A model generated the notes under the pieces. The model was given only the letters and a program-made list of their open reading frames with translations. It searched no databases and had not been told where the DNA came from. Positions 25,219-33,041 of a stretch of DNA of 64,000 nucleotides are shown here, in pieces; within the stretch, counting starts at the first letter, position 1; each line of letters opens with the position of its first letter. The position numbers and the translations under genes were made by a program. This DNA comes from Chloroflexi bacterium GWB2_49_20. GTDB taxonomy: Bacteria; Chloroflexota; Anaerolineae; Anaerolineales; Villigracilaceae. The DNA lies in assembly GCA_001796335.1 (NCBI GenBank), contig MGMF01000007.1:1-64000 (forward strand), written 5' to 3'.

Positions 25219-25610
25219 TCCACCAAGTCGTCACTGGCTTCACCCAGCCCATAAATACCGGCTTTTAGAACCTTCAGGGATAGCAAAGCACATTTCAAGC
25301 GTACCGGTCCCAGTTCTATGCCAAGCATATCTAGAATATCCTGCTTGTTTAAGGTTTTTATTTCCTCAAGTGATTTTCCAATGATCGACTCGGTCAACAA
25401 ATCTGCCGAAGCCTGGGATATGGCGCATCCGTGTCCATCGAAGCGGGCCTCATTTACGCGACTGTCTTTATCTATACGCAAGTCAATACGAATGTGATCG
25501 CCACATAGAGGGTTATCATCTTCAAATGAAATATCATGCGGTTCAAGTTTGCCGCGATATTGGGGGTTTTTATAATGATCAATGATTACTTCGCGATATA
25601 AATCTTCCAT
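25215..25610 (-). CDS. sufU: SUF system scaffold / sulfur acceptor SufU
   Basis: This 131-residue IscU-like protein has the three conserved cysteines: NPLCGDHI (about 37), DGHGCAISQ (about 62) and RLKCALL (about 110). An Asp in the first motif helps bind zinc. SufU-type proteins carry the extra 18-21 residues between the second and third Cys, as here. SufU takes persulfide sulfur from SufS for delivery to SufBCD. GGTGAAAA precedes the ATG. A 75-bp gap to sufS contains a small CCCCCATAGTTGGGGG hairpin. Confidence 0.93.
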   Translation of the reverse strand: MEDLYREVIIDHYKNPQYRGKLEPHDISFEDDNPLCGDHIRIDLRIDKDSRVNEARFDGHGCAISQASADLLTESIIGKSLEEIKTLNKQDILDMLGIELGPVRLKCALLSLKVLKAGIYGLGEASDDLVE

Positions 25611-25685
25611 TTTTCACCTGGGTAAAATATTACGGTTTCACCCCCATAGTTGGGGGATGTTGCCACTTTTTGAGAAGCCAAGAAT

Positions 25686-26915
25686 TTACGAAAACATTTT
25701 CTTTACCTGATAAATGCCTGCCACCAATTGGTCAACTTCATGAGGCATATTATATATATAAAAACTGGCACGCGTCGTGGCAGGAATACCCAATTTTTCA
25801 TGCAGTGGCTGGGCACAATGATGACCCGCCCGGACGGCTACTCCATATCTGTCGAGGATCTGGGCAACATCGTGCGGATGGATATCCTCCAGCGTAAATG
25901 CTGCCACTGCGCCCTTATGTTCTGCTGGCGGACCATAGACACGCACGCCCGGGATCTCCTCCAACCTTTCGAGAGCATAATGGATCATCTCCTGTTCGTG
26001 CGCTTCAACCTGCGTCATCCCAAGGCCTTCCAGGTATTCCACCGCACTGCCAAACCCGATGGCTTCAGAAATCGCCGGGGTACCCGCTTCAAATTTGTGG
26101 GGCAGAGAATTGGGTAAGAATGAGCGCAGGTGAACCGTCTTGATCATATCGCCACCACCCAGAAAAGGAGGCATATTCTCAAGCAGCTCCAATTTGCCGT
26201 AAAGGGCGCCAATACCGGTGGGCCCCAGCATCTTGTGCGCAGAAAAAACCAGGAAATCCGCATCCAATTCTTGCACATCCACGGAAAGGTGTGGAACAGA
26301 CTGGGCGCCATCCAACAGTGTAATGGCTCCGGCTGCATGTGCCCGACGGATGATCTCTGCGGCAGGATTGATCGTCCCCAGCACATTGGACATGTGGGTA
26401 AAGGCTACCAACCTGGGCTCTTGTTTGAGTAATTCCTGGTAAACCTGCATGTCCAATGATCCAGTCTCATTGACCGGGATAAATTCCAGTCGTACGCCGC
26501 CCTCAAACGCCAACATATGCCAGGGTATCAGGTTGGAATGGTGCTCCATTTCTGTCAGAATGATCAAATCACCTGATTTCAAATTGGCACGCGCCCAACT
26601 ATATGCCACCAGGTTTATCGATTCAGTAGTGTTACGTGTAAATATCACCTGCCGGGCTGATGGCGCATTAATGAACCGGGCTACTTTAACCCGGCTGTCT
26701 TCATACATTGCAGTGGCTTCTTCCGCCAAAACATGGATGCCTCTATGAATGTTGGCATTATAAGTGCGATAGAACGAATTCAAAGCCTCAATAACAACTA
26801 GGGGCTTCTGAGAAGTGGCTGTTGAATCAAGATAAACCAGGGGTACACCTGGATGAACTTGACGATCCAAAATTGGAAAATCGGCGCGGATCTTTTTAAC
26901 ATCCAACGCTGTCAT
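25686..26915 (-). CDS. sufS: Cysteine desulfurase SufS
   Basis: This 409-residue class V PLP enzyme removes sulfur from cysteine as an enzyme persulfide. The Schiff-base Lys is in FLVFSAHKMLGPTG (about 225), the cofactor His/Asp lie in TLLDGAQSVPHL, and the active Cys is in RAGHHCAQPLH (about 363), the short-loop group II type. The ATG at 26915 is preferred: it follows the previous gene's TAA by 1 nt with AAGGA upstream. The longer reading to 27029 runs through that gene. It works with SufU. Confidence 0.95.
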   Translation of the reverse strand: MTALDVKKIRADFPILDRQVHPGVPLVYLDSTATSQKPLVVIEALNSFYRTYNANIHRGIHVLAEEATAMYEDSRVKVARFINAPSARQVIFTRNTTESINLVAYSWARANLKSGDLIILTEMEHHSNLIPWHMLAFEGGVRLEFIPVNETGSLDMQVYQELLKQEPRLVAFTHMSNVLGTINPAAEIIRRAHAAGAITLLDGAQSVPHLSVDVQELDADFLVFSAHKMLGPTGIGALYGKLELLENMPPFLGGGDMIKTVHLRSFLPNSLPHKFEAGTPAISEAIGFGSAVEYLEGLGMTQVEAHEQEMIHYALERLEEIPGVRVYGPPAEHKGAVAAFTLEDIHPHDVAQILDRYGVAVRAGHHCAQPLHEKLGIPATTRASFYIYNMPHEVDQLVAGIYQVKKMFS

Positions 26916-26916
26916 T

Positions 26917-27201
26917 TTATGATTCCTTGACTGCTTTCTTCTTCTTTGGCATTGGGCGAATATGCTCGGAATGTGGTGGATACCACAGGATCCGATCCGG
27001 AACCATCCAGCCATCGGTAAGATATACATTGGTGCGGAATTGAACTGCTACAAGTTTGGGATCCACTTGCACAATAATTCCCCGCAACCAGCCTCGTATC
27101 CGGTCTGCATTCTTCTCGTGGTCACAAAATACTTCCACTGTATCCCCAACCTCAAACCCGGATTTCAGATCCGGGGTCCGCATATACGCAAATTGAGCCA
27201 T
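26917..27201 (-). CDS. Unknown small protein in the SUF operon
   Basis: I do not recognise this 94-residue protein. It looks like a small beta-barrel (SH3/KOW-like): FEVGDTVEVFCDH, RIRGWLRGIIVQVD and LVAVQF are alternating strands, then DGWMVPDRILWYPP and a basic tail PKKKKAVK. There are no cysteines beyond one (FCDH), so it is unlikely to hold a cluster alone. GGAGG precedes the ATG, and its stop abuts the sufS start, so it is translated with SufS. It may be a chaperone or nucleic-acid-binding partner; this is guesswork. A 124-bp gap with an ACAGTAC/GTACTGT hairpin separates it from sufD. Confidence 0.8.
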   Translation of the reverse strand: MAQFAYMRTPDLKSGFEVGDTVEVFCDHEKNADRIRGWLRGIIVQVDPKLVAVQFRTNVYLTDGWMVPDRILWYPPHSEHIRPMPKKKKAVKES

Positions 27202-27325
27202 AAAACCCTCCGAAAACAGTACATCCGCAACTTGGTGTCATCTGTACTGTCTCAAAAAAATAATGATGCCGTTTTATTCTATCTATATTAGCATTGAAAC
27301 CGATGTTTGACACATTCCTGATGGA

Positions 27326-28675
27326 TTATTTGCCAACTGTTTTTTCCAAAATGGCTTGCTGAAAGCGCTCACGTACACCTTCAAAAGGGATCCGTTGCAT
27401 GATCGGGTCAAAGAAGCCTTCAACGATTAGACGCTCTGCATCTTCAGCTGGGATGCCCCGGCTGAGCATGTAAAACATGGGTTCAGGATCTATTTTGCCA
27501 ACAGTGGCTCCATGTGTGCAACGTACATCATTTGCCAAAATTTCCAAACCAGGTATCGAATCCGCCCGTGCGGCTGGACTTAACACCAGGTTTCGATTTG
27601 CTTGAAAGCCATCCGTCTTTTGGGCATCGGGTGCAACATAGATCATGCCCTGCCAGACCGAACGGCTGCTCCCTTTCAGTGCGCCCTTAAATAGAAGGTC
27701 GCTGGTGGTATGGGGAGCCAGATGGTTCTGGCGGGTGTCATGATCCAGATGCTGCTGCCCATTGGTGAAATAGAAACCAGACATTCGACCTGTGGCTCCC
27801 GGGGCAACCAGGTCAAGGCTGGAGAAATTCTTCGTGACCCGGGATCCAATCGCGCCAAATATCCAATCCAGGTTGGCATCCCGTCCCACCTGTGCGCGTT
27901 CATGGCTGAAGTTCCAGACCTGGTCACCCCAGGATTGAAGTTCAACAAAACGCAAATTGGCACCATCGGAAACTTTTATCTCAACCAGTCCGGCATGCAG
28001 GTTTGGAACCTGTTGCGCAGAAGCTGATTCGTGCACATACGTGACCGAGGCGCCTTCATCCACCCAGATCAGCAGGTGCGAGATATTCGCCAGGTTATAA
28101 CCACCGCCCCACAAAACACTGTGCAGCGGCTGCTCAATGCTAACGCCTTTGGGTACATACAATACAACCCCATTCTCGGAAAATGCAGCTGCAAGGGCAG
28201 CAAATTTACCTTCCTGGCTGCGAACAATCTCGCCAGCCAGGCGCTCCACCAAATCCGGGTACTGAACTTCAGCCGTCCGCAAGTCCGTAAAGATGACACC
28301 TTTTTTTTCCAGAGCAGGGTCAAGACTCACCTGCGACTGGTCGGGAAGGAGCAAAATTTGCCCGCCGTGCTGGCTGCCTGCCAGGGGTTGAAGAAGGTTT
28401 CCGGGTACTGGCTGGTATTCCTGCTGGACGCCTGGGGAGGGTAAATGAAATGTATCCGTCGGCAGCAAACGCAGATCGGTCCTTCGCCAGGTTTCATCTT
28501 TGGTGGTGGGCAGAGGCAGGCGGTTGAACTCTTCCCAGGCTTTTTGACGATAATCTTTTAGCGGACCTTCCAACCTGATCATTTCAGGCGTGAAGGTGAA
28601 ATGGCCTATGGTTGGCTCCACCCGGCGGGTTCGCGAGCTTACAACAATGTGGGGTTTTTCTTCCATATCAGCCAA
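27326..28675 (-). CDS. sufD: Fe-S cluster assembly protein SufD
   Basis: This 449-residue protein has the right-handed beta-helix core of SufB/SufD. C-terminal landmarks are [20 protein letters not shown] (about 375-394) with the conserved Cys/His, and [22 protein letters not shown]. It forms the SufBC2D scaffold with SufB and SufC. Its start overlaps the sufB stop by 8 bp. The N-terminus is shorter on features than SufB and lacks the SufB cysteine, which supports the SufD call. Confidence 0.94.
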   Translation of the reverse strand: MADMEEKPHIVVSSRTRRVEPTIGHFTFTPEMIRLEGPLKDYRQKAWEEFNRLPLPTTKDETWRRTDLRLLPTDTFHLPSPGVQQEYQPVPGNLLQPLAGSQHGGQILLLPDQSQVSLDPALEKKGVIFTDLRTAEVQYPDLVERLAGEIVRSQEGKFAALAAAFSENGVVLYVPKGVSIEQPLHSVLWGGGYNLANISHLLIWVDEGASVTYVHESASAQQVPNLHAGLVEIKVSDGANLRFVELQSWGDQVWNFSHERAQVGRDANLDWIFGAIGSRVTKNFSSLDLVAPGATGRMSGFYFTNGQQHLDHDTRQNHLAPHTTSDLLFKGALKGSSRSVWQGMIYVAPDAQKTDGFQANRNLVLSPAARADSIPGLEILANDVRCTHGATVGKIDPEPMFYMLSRGIPAEDAERLIVEGFFDPIMQRIPFEGVRERFQQAILEKTVGK

Positions 28676-30077
28676 TCGATCCTTCCATCTGAAGCTGGAT
28701 CAAGCGGTTCATTTCAACCGCATATTCCATGGGTAATTCCTTCACCAAAGGCTCGATGAAGCCGGATACCACCATGGTGGTGGCTTCTTCTTCCGTCAAC
28801 CCTCTACTCATCAAGTAAAACAATTGCTCATCACCCACTTTTGAAACTGATGCCTCATGACCGATGCTCACATCAGACTCATCAATTTCGATGGTTGGAT
28901 AAGTATCTGATTGGGATTTCGGATCCAGAAGCAGGGCATCACAAACCACATTAGATCTGGAACCTTTGGCACCTTTATATACCTTAAGCAAACCACGGAA
29001 GGAGGAGCGTCCGCCGCTCTTGGAGATGGACTTGGAGATCACCTTGCTGGTGGTGTTTGGTGCAAAATGGATCATCTTGCTGCCCGCATCCTGGTGCTGC
29101 CCTGCACCTGCAAACGCCATGGAAAGCATTTCGCCATGTGCACCGGGTTCCATTAAATAACAGGAGGGATATTTCATGGTCACTTTTGAACCCAGGTTGG
29201 CATCCACCCATTCCATGGTGCCATTGGCATAGACCTTGGCACGCTGGGTGACCAGGTTGTAAACATTGGTCGACCAGTTCTGGATGGTGGTATAGCGCAT
29301 GCGCGCTCCGGCTTTAACGATAATCTCGATCACGCCGGAATGAAAAGAGTCAGTGGTATATTGAGGTGCGGTACATCCTTCCACATAATGTAACTGCGAA
29401 TCTTCATCCACAATGATTAACGAGCGCTCAAACTGCCCAACATTGGCAATATTCAAGCGGAAATATGCCTGGAGCGGAAGATCCACTTTAATGCCCTTGG
29501 GAACATAAACAAAAGAACCTCCCGACCAGACCGCGCTATTCAACGCCGCAAATTTGTTATCTTCTATCGGTATGACCGAGCCAAAGTATTCGCGGAAAAG
29601 CTCAGGGTACTGGCGCAAACCATCCTCTATGGACAGAAATATCACGCCTTTTTTTTCGAGGTGATCCTGGATGCTGTGATACACCATCTCCGATTCATAT
29701 TGAGCCCCCACTCCTGCCAGAAATTTACGCTCAGCTTCAGGGATTCCCAATTTATCAAAGGTGTTCTTGATCTCATCGGGTACATCATCCCACGATTTTT
29801 CCGAACCTTCGGTTGGTTTCACATAATAAAAAATGTCTTGCAGGTTCAATCCGGAGATATCCGCTCCCCAGTCGGGCATGGGTCTTTGCAGAAAATGGTC
29901 CAGCGCCTTCAGTCGATAATCCAACATCCACTGAGGCTCGCCTTTCATCTCTGATATTTTTTTTACTATGTCACGATTCAGCCCTTTTTTGGATTTAAAG
30001 AAATAATCGTCGGACGAATCTTTAAAGCCGTATTTATAGGTCCCCATATCCTCCAACAATCGCGCATCGGATGCCAT
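28668..30077 (-). CDS. sufB: Fe-S cluster assembly scaffold SufB
   Basis: This 469-residue protein is Suf[20 protein letters not shown] (about 205-223), HYVEGCTAP with the persulfide-accepting Cys (about 248) and [20 protein letters not shown] near 400 are family landmarks. It receives sulfur and builds the cluster on the SufBC2D complex. The ATG at 30077 has GGAGG 5 nt upstream; the TTG four codons earlier overlaps it. It follows sufC by 28 bp. Confidence 0.96.
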   Translation of the reverse strand: MASDARLLEDMGTYKYGFKDSSDDYFFKSKKGLNRDIVKKISEMKGEPQWMLDYRLKALDHFLQRPMPDWGADISGLNLQDIFYYVKPTEGSEKSWDDVPDEIKNTFDKLGIPEAERKFLAGVGAQYESEMVYHSIQDHLEKKGVIFLSIEDGLRQYPELFREYFGSVIPIEDNKFAALNSAVWSGGSFVYVPKGIKVDLPLQAYFRLNIANVGQFERSLIIVDEDSQLHYVEGCTAPQYTTDSFHSGVIEIIVKAGARMRYTTIQNWSTNVYNLVTQRAKVYANGTMEWVDANLGSKVTMKYPSCYLMEPGAHGEMLSMAFAGAGQHQDAGSKMIHFAPNTTSKVISKSISKSGGRSSFRGLLKVYKGAKGSRSNVVCDALLLDPKSQSDTYPTIEIDESDVSIGHEASVSKVGDEQLFYLMSRGLTEEEATTMVVSGFIEPLVKELPMEYAVEMNRLIQLQMEGSIG

Positions 30078-30105
30078 ACCAACCTCCAATAACTACCAAT
30101 AAATA

Positions 30106-30882
30106 CTATGCCGGGATGGGTTCCTGGTATTTTTCACGCACCCAGTCATAGCCATGTTCTTCCAGCTTCAAAGCCAGAGCAGGTCCACCAGATTCAACAA
30201 TGGTTCCGTTGAACATGATATGCACAAATTGCGGTTTGATGTAATTTAACAGGCGTTGATAATGTGTGATCACAACCACGCCGAGATTAGGGCCTGTCAG
30301 GGCATTGACACCTTCGGAAACGATCCTTAATGCATCGATATCCAGACCCGAGTCTGTCTCATCCAGGATGGCAATTTCCGGTTGGAGTGTAGCCATTTGC
30401 AGGATTTCTGCACGCTTCTTTTCTCCACCTGAGAAACCATCATTCAAGTATCGTCCCGCAAACTTCGAATCCATTTTGAGCAAATTCATTTTTTCGATCA
30501 GCATTTTTCGAAATTCCGGGATCGGGATGCCTTTTTCCTCAGGGTTGCTGGCACGGCGACGGGCATTAAGAGCTGTGCGCAGGAAATTTGCTACGGTTAC
30601 TCCGGGAATGGCGACCGGATATTGAAATGCCAGGAATAAACCCAGCCGGGAGCGTTCATCCGGTCTTTTTTCGAGAATATTCTCGCCTTTGAACCAGATC
30701 TCACCCTGTGTGACTTCATAAGAGGGATGTCCCATCAGAGTGTATGCCAATGTGGATTTGCCGGTACCATTGGGTCCCATGATGGCATGGACTTCGCCTT
30801 TTCTCACAGTCAGGTTAAGACCTTTTAGGATTTGTTTACCTTCAATACTTACATGAAGATCTTTAATAATCAACTCAGTCAT
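30106..30882 (-). CDS. sufC: SUF system ATPase SufC
   Basis: This 258-residue ABC-type ATPase has Walker [10 protein letters not shown] (about 36-44), signature [15 protein letters not shown] (about 149-163) and Walker [13 protein letters not shown], the Glu/Thr-Asp pattern special to SufC. ATP binding drives shape changes in SufB-SufD. AAAGGAG lies upstream of the ATG. It is the first gene of the operon, 125 bp from a consensus promoter at 31006-31034. Confidence 0.96.
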   Translation of the reverse strand: MTELIIKDLHVSIEGKQILKGLNLTVRKGEVHAIMGPNGTGKSTLAYTLMGHPSYEVTQGEIWFKGENILEKRPDERSRLGLFLAFQYPVAIPGVTVANFLRTALNARRRASNPEEKGIPIPEFRKMLIEKMNLLKMDSKFAGRYLNDGFSGGEKKRAEILQMATLQPEIAILDETDSGLDIDALRIVSEGVNALTGPNLGVVVITHYQRLLNYIKPQFVHIMFNGTIVESGGPALALKLEEHGYDWVREKYQEPIPA

Positions 30883-31005
30883 AAAAAAAGCTCCTTTATG
30901 GCTTTTTCAATTAGTCAGGTGTTGCGCCAAAGCTGGATATTCAACGAGATAAGAAGGCTATTTACTCGTAAATCTCTTACATATTGATAATTAGTGTTGG
31001 TCAGC

Positions 31006-31034
31006 ATTATAGCAAAAAATAGGTGAATTGTCAA
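31006..31034 (-). promoter_or_regulatory. Promoter of the suf operon
   Basis: On the minus strand, TTGACA (31029-31034) and TATAAT (31006-31011) are exact consensus boxes 17 bp apart. The leader to sufC is about 115 nt. Such a strong promoter would need a repressor, and the divergent SufR-like gene is the obvious candidate. Confidence 0.85.
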
Positions 31035-31059
31035 ATTATTATGATATTATTCTAGTATA

Positions 31060-31233
31060 TTATTTTCAACATCTTCCACGATTCCAAGCTTCGGAGAAAC
31101 ACAAATTACGGCATCGTCACGAAGATCGCTGCTGAAAGCAGTTGTGAGTTACAGTAACCTTCGGGACGTCCTGCACATCACCCATAGGAGGAGGTTTCTT
31201 TTGGATATTTATCATAATTATCTACTTTATTGA
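31060..31233 (+). other. Structured suf intergenic segment with possible 10-codon leader ORF
   Basis: The middle of the suf divergon is not explained by the two promoters. It holds small hairpins (CTGCT-GAA-AGCAG at 31129-31141, and CTTCG/CGAAG arms). It also has a very strong ribosome site, AGGAGGAGG (31186-31194), 6 nt before a TTG that opens a 10-codon frame (31201-31233, MDIYHNYLLY). The frame ends on the -35 box of the sufR promoter. No promoter ahead of it was found, so expression is uncertain. Confidence 0.25.
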
Positions 31234-31258
31234 CAAATTGCAATGGGACTGATATACT
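31230..31258 (+). promoter_or_regulatory. Promoter of sufR
   Basis: TTGACA (31230-31235) and TATACT (31253-31258) are spaced exactly 17 bp. The start would be near 31265, leaving a leader of about 60 nt that carries the hairpin at 31295-31316. Confidence 0.82.
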
Positions 31259-31294
31259 CCAAATTAGAATTTCCGACTTCTTTGCAGTAACTCA

Positions 31295-31316
31295 CCCTCT
31301 TTTAGATTTAAGAGGG
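31295..31316 (+). promoter_or_regulatory. Hairpin covering the sufR ribosome-binding site
   Basis: CCCTCTT (31295-31301) pairs with AAGAGGG (31310-31316). The second arm is the start of the Shine-Dalgarno sequence GAGGGG ahead of the sufR ATG, so folding would mask it. This could keep regulator synthesis low. Confidence 0.5.
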
Positions 31317-31324
31317 GAAAGAAT

Positions 31325-31957
31325 ATGCCCATGAAAAGCACCCGCGACCGAATTTTACAAACTCTGCTAAGAAAACCACGTTCCACGATCAATGATCTGG
31401 CTGGTGCAGTTGACATTAACCCCATCTCTGTCAGGCATCACCTGAACAGCCTCCAGGCTGCCGGCCTGGTGGCAGGGGAGGAAGAACGTCACGGTGTCGG
31501 ACGTCCCCGCCTGGTTTATTTTCTGACAGAAGGGGGCATGGAAAGATTCCCAACACGTTATTTACGGCTGACATCCCGCTTGCTGGATCAACTCAAAGAT
31601 AGCATGCCCGAAGTCCTGGTTAGCAAATTATTTGCCCAAATGGCAGATGATCTGGCTGAAGATTACCAGGAGCAAATGCAAGGTTTAAATATCGAAGAGC
31701 GCCTGGATTTGATCAAAATATTACTTGCCGACGAAGGCTTTACAATCGAATGGGAGCGGGCAGGGGAACAATATCGCATCCACGAGATCAGTTGCCCATA
31801 TTATCAAATTGGGCAGAATCATCCTGAAGTCTGCACCGTGGACCAAACCCTGATATCCAAAATGCTGGCAGTTCCAGCTGAAAAAGTTCAATGTATATTA
31901 AGTGGCGACGCCCATTGCACTTATGTAATTCAGTCAGAGATGGAGGCGGCTAAATGA
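31325..31957 (+). CDS. sufR: SufR-like Fe-S-sensing transcriptional regulator
   Basis: This 210-residue protein has an N-terminal winged helix of the DeoR/ArsR type (about 5-75, INDLAGAVDINPISVRHHL). A C-terminal domain carries cysteines in ISCPYYQIGQNHPEVC (about 157-172) and VQCILSGDAHC (about 192-202), the arrangement of the 4Fe-4S-binding SufR of cyanobacteria and actinobacteria. SufR with its cluster represses suf and releases when clusters run short. It is divergent from sufC and is followed, with a 4-bp overlap, by a SufT-like gene. A first start two codons upstream of the second Met is used. Confidence 0.9.
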   Translation: MPMKSTRDRILQTLLRKPRSTINDLAGAVDINPISVRHHLNSLQAAGLVAGEEERHGVGRPRLVYFLTEGGMERFPTRYLRLTSRLLDQLKDSMPEVLVSKLFAQMADDLAEDYQEQMQGLNIEERLDLIKILLADEGFTIEWERAGEQYRIHEISCPYYQIGQNHPEVCTVDQTLISKMLAVPAEKVQCILSGDAHCTYVIQSEMEAAK

Positions 31958-32307
31958 GCGAAGACCCTACCCCGATCAATGAAGTTGTGTGGGATATTCA
32001 CTCAACCCATCCCGAACTGGTTCAACCATTGCGAGACAAATTCTCCGAAGTAATGGATCCAGAGATCGGATTGAATATCGTTCAATTGGGTCTCATTCGC
32101 AAGGTCTCCATAAAGGAAGGAAAAGCCGATATTTTTATGATCCTGACTACTCCTTTCTGTCCCTATGGTCCGGCAATGCTGGAGACCACCCGTCAAAAGG
32201 CGCTGGAAGCATTGAACATGGATGTAAATATCGAATTAGGCATGGAACCATGGGATTTTTCTTTGATGGAAGATCCCGGTGCGATTGATTGGGGTATGTA
32301 CACCTGA
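31954..32307 (+). CDS. SufT-like MIP18/DUF59 Fe-S assembly factor
   Basis: This 117-residue protein is a MIP18-type (DUF59) domain: VMDPEIGLNIVQLGLIRKV (about 31-49) and LTTPFCPYGPAM with the conserved Cys (about 68). Such proteins help cluster delivery to target enzymes, as SufT or the CIA factor MIP18. It is coupled to sufR by an ATGA overlap, which supports the Fe-S role. The last 25 residues (GMEPWDFSLMEDPG) lie beyond the core. Confidence 0.9.
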   Translation: MSEDPTPINEVVWDIHSTHPELVQPLRDKFSEVMDPEIGLNIVQLGLIRKVSIKEGKADIFMILTTPFCPYGPAMLETTRQKALEALNMDVNIELGMEPWDFSLMEDPGAIDWGMYT

Positions 32308-32393
32308 AATAACTTTTAATATTTCGTTGATCTTATTAAAAACAGGCCTGATAACGGTAACCTGTTAGAGAATCTGCACAAGGAAAAATATTA

Positions 32394-32435
32394 ATTATAC
32401 ACAGCCCTGTTGAAAAACACAGGGCTGTGTATAAT
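32394..32435. promoter_or_regulatory. 16-bp perfect inverted repeat before the HIT gene
   Basis: ATTATACACAGCCCTG (32394-32409) and CAGGGCTGTGTATAAT (32420-32435) pair perfectly around a 10-nt loop. The right arm ends in TATAAT (32430-32435), a good -10 box for the HIT gene 38 bp further on. The repeat may be an operator or a bidirectional terminator for sufT. Confidence 0.55.
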
Positions 32436-32472
32436 CATCAGGAACCTCATACCAGTCAAAAAGGATGATGAT

Positions 32473-32817
32473 ATGATTAATTGTACTTTTTGTAAAATCA
32501 TTGCTGGTGAAATACCCGGCAAGATCGCCTATAAGGATGATCTGGTCACTGCATTTCATGATATTAATCCTGTCGCACCCACCCACATTCTGGTCATTCC
32601 CAACAAACATATCGCTTCTACAAATGACATCACCCAACAGGACGAAGCATTACTGGGACATATGTTGTTGGCAGTCAAAAAAATCGCTGCTGATCAAGGC
32701 ATTGCTGAAAAAGGTTATAGGCTCATCATCAACACCGGTCCAGATGCAAACCAGGTCGTCCAACACCTGCATGTACATATCATCGGGGGGCATTACATGC
32801 GTCACCCAATGGGATGA
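32473..32817 (+). CDS. HIT family nucleotide hydrolase (HinT-like)
   Basis: This 114-residue protein has the histidine triad HLHVHIIGG (about 98-106) at the C-terminus and the CxxC pair CTFCKI at the N-terminus, which often binds zinc in Hint-like proteins. HinT hydrolyses nucleoside phosphoramidates such as AMP-lysine. The ATG at 32473 has AAGGATG upstream; an earlier ATG at 32410 lies inside an inverted repeat. It is a single-gene unit. Confidence 0.93.
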   Translation: MINCTFCKIIAGEIPGKIAYKDDLVTAFHDINPVAPTHILVIPNKHIASTNDITQQDEALLGHMLLAVKKIAADQGIAEKGYRLIINTGPDANQVVQHLHVHIIGGHYMRHPMG

Positions 32818-32843
32818 TATTGAATCGAAACCGCCCCATTGAC

Positions 32844-33011
32844 AGGCGCCTTCTGGCATTTATGTTCTGGCCGCGTGCTTCAGAATCTGCTGCCCGGCAA
32901 AATTTACGCCAATATCTTCATCCTATCCGCGCTGCCCTGACACCCATTGACCCTGAAGGCAGACTTCCCCAGGGAGCACCTCAAATTCGGAATGAGCATA
33001 CCTGGGAATGA
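32844..33011 (+). pseudogene. Remnant of a SARP/BTAD-type regulator DNA-binding domain
   Basis: The translation RRLLAFMFWPRASESAARQ followed by NLRQYLHPIRAAL resembles the winged-helix part of large SARP/BTAD ATP-dependent activators (LLAxLWP...ARxNLRxxLHxLRxAL). It is cut off at both ends: no start or ribosome site, and no BTAD or NACHT part downstream. It fills most of the 224-bp gap between the HIT and acyl-CoA synthetase genes. The similarity is by eye over about 35 residues, so this is a moderate call. Confidence 0.45.
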
Positions 33012-33041
33012 ACACTACAGATTCGCAATCTTCAGGAATCC

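Noticed and set aside
10085-30089. Longer GTG/TTG starts for several minus-strand genes (e.g. at 10096, 12864, 14893, 21424, 30089)
   Set aside because: Each such codon lies within the Shine-Dalgarno sequence of an ATG 4-5 codons further in, so the inner ATG was used.
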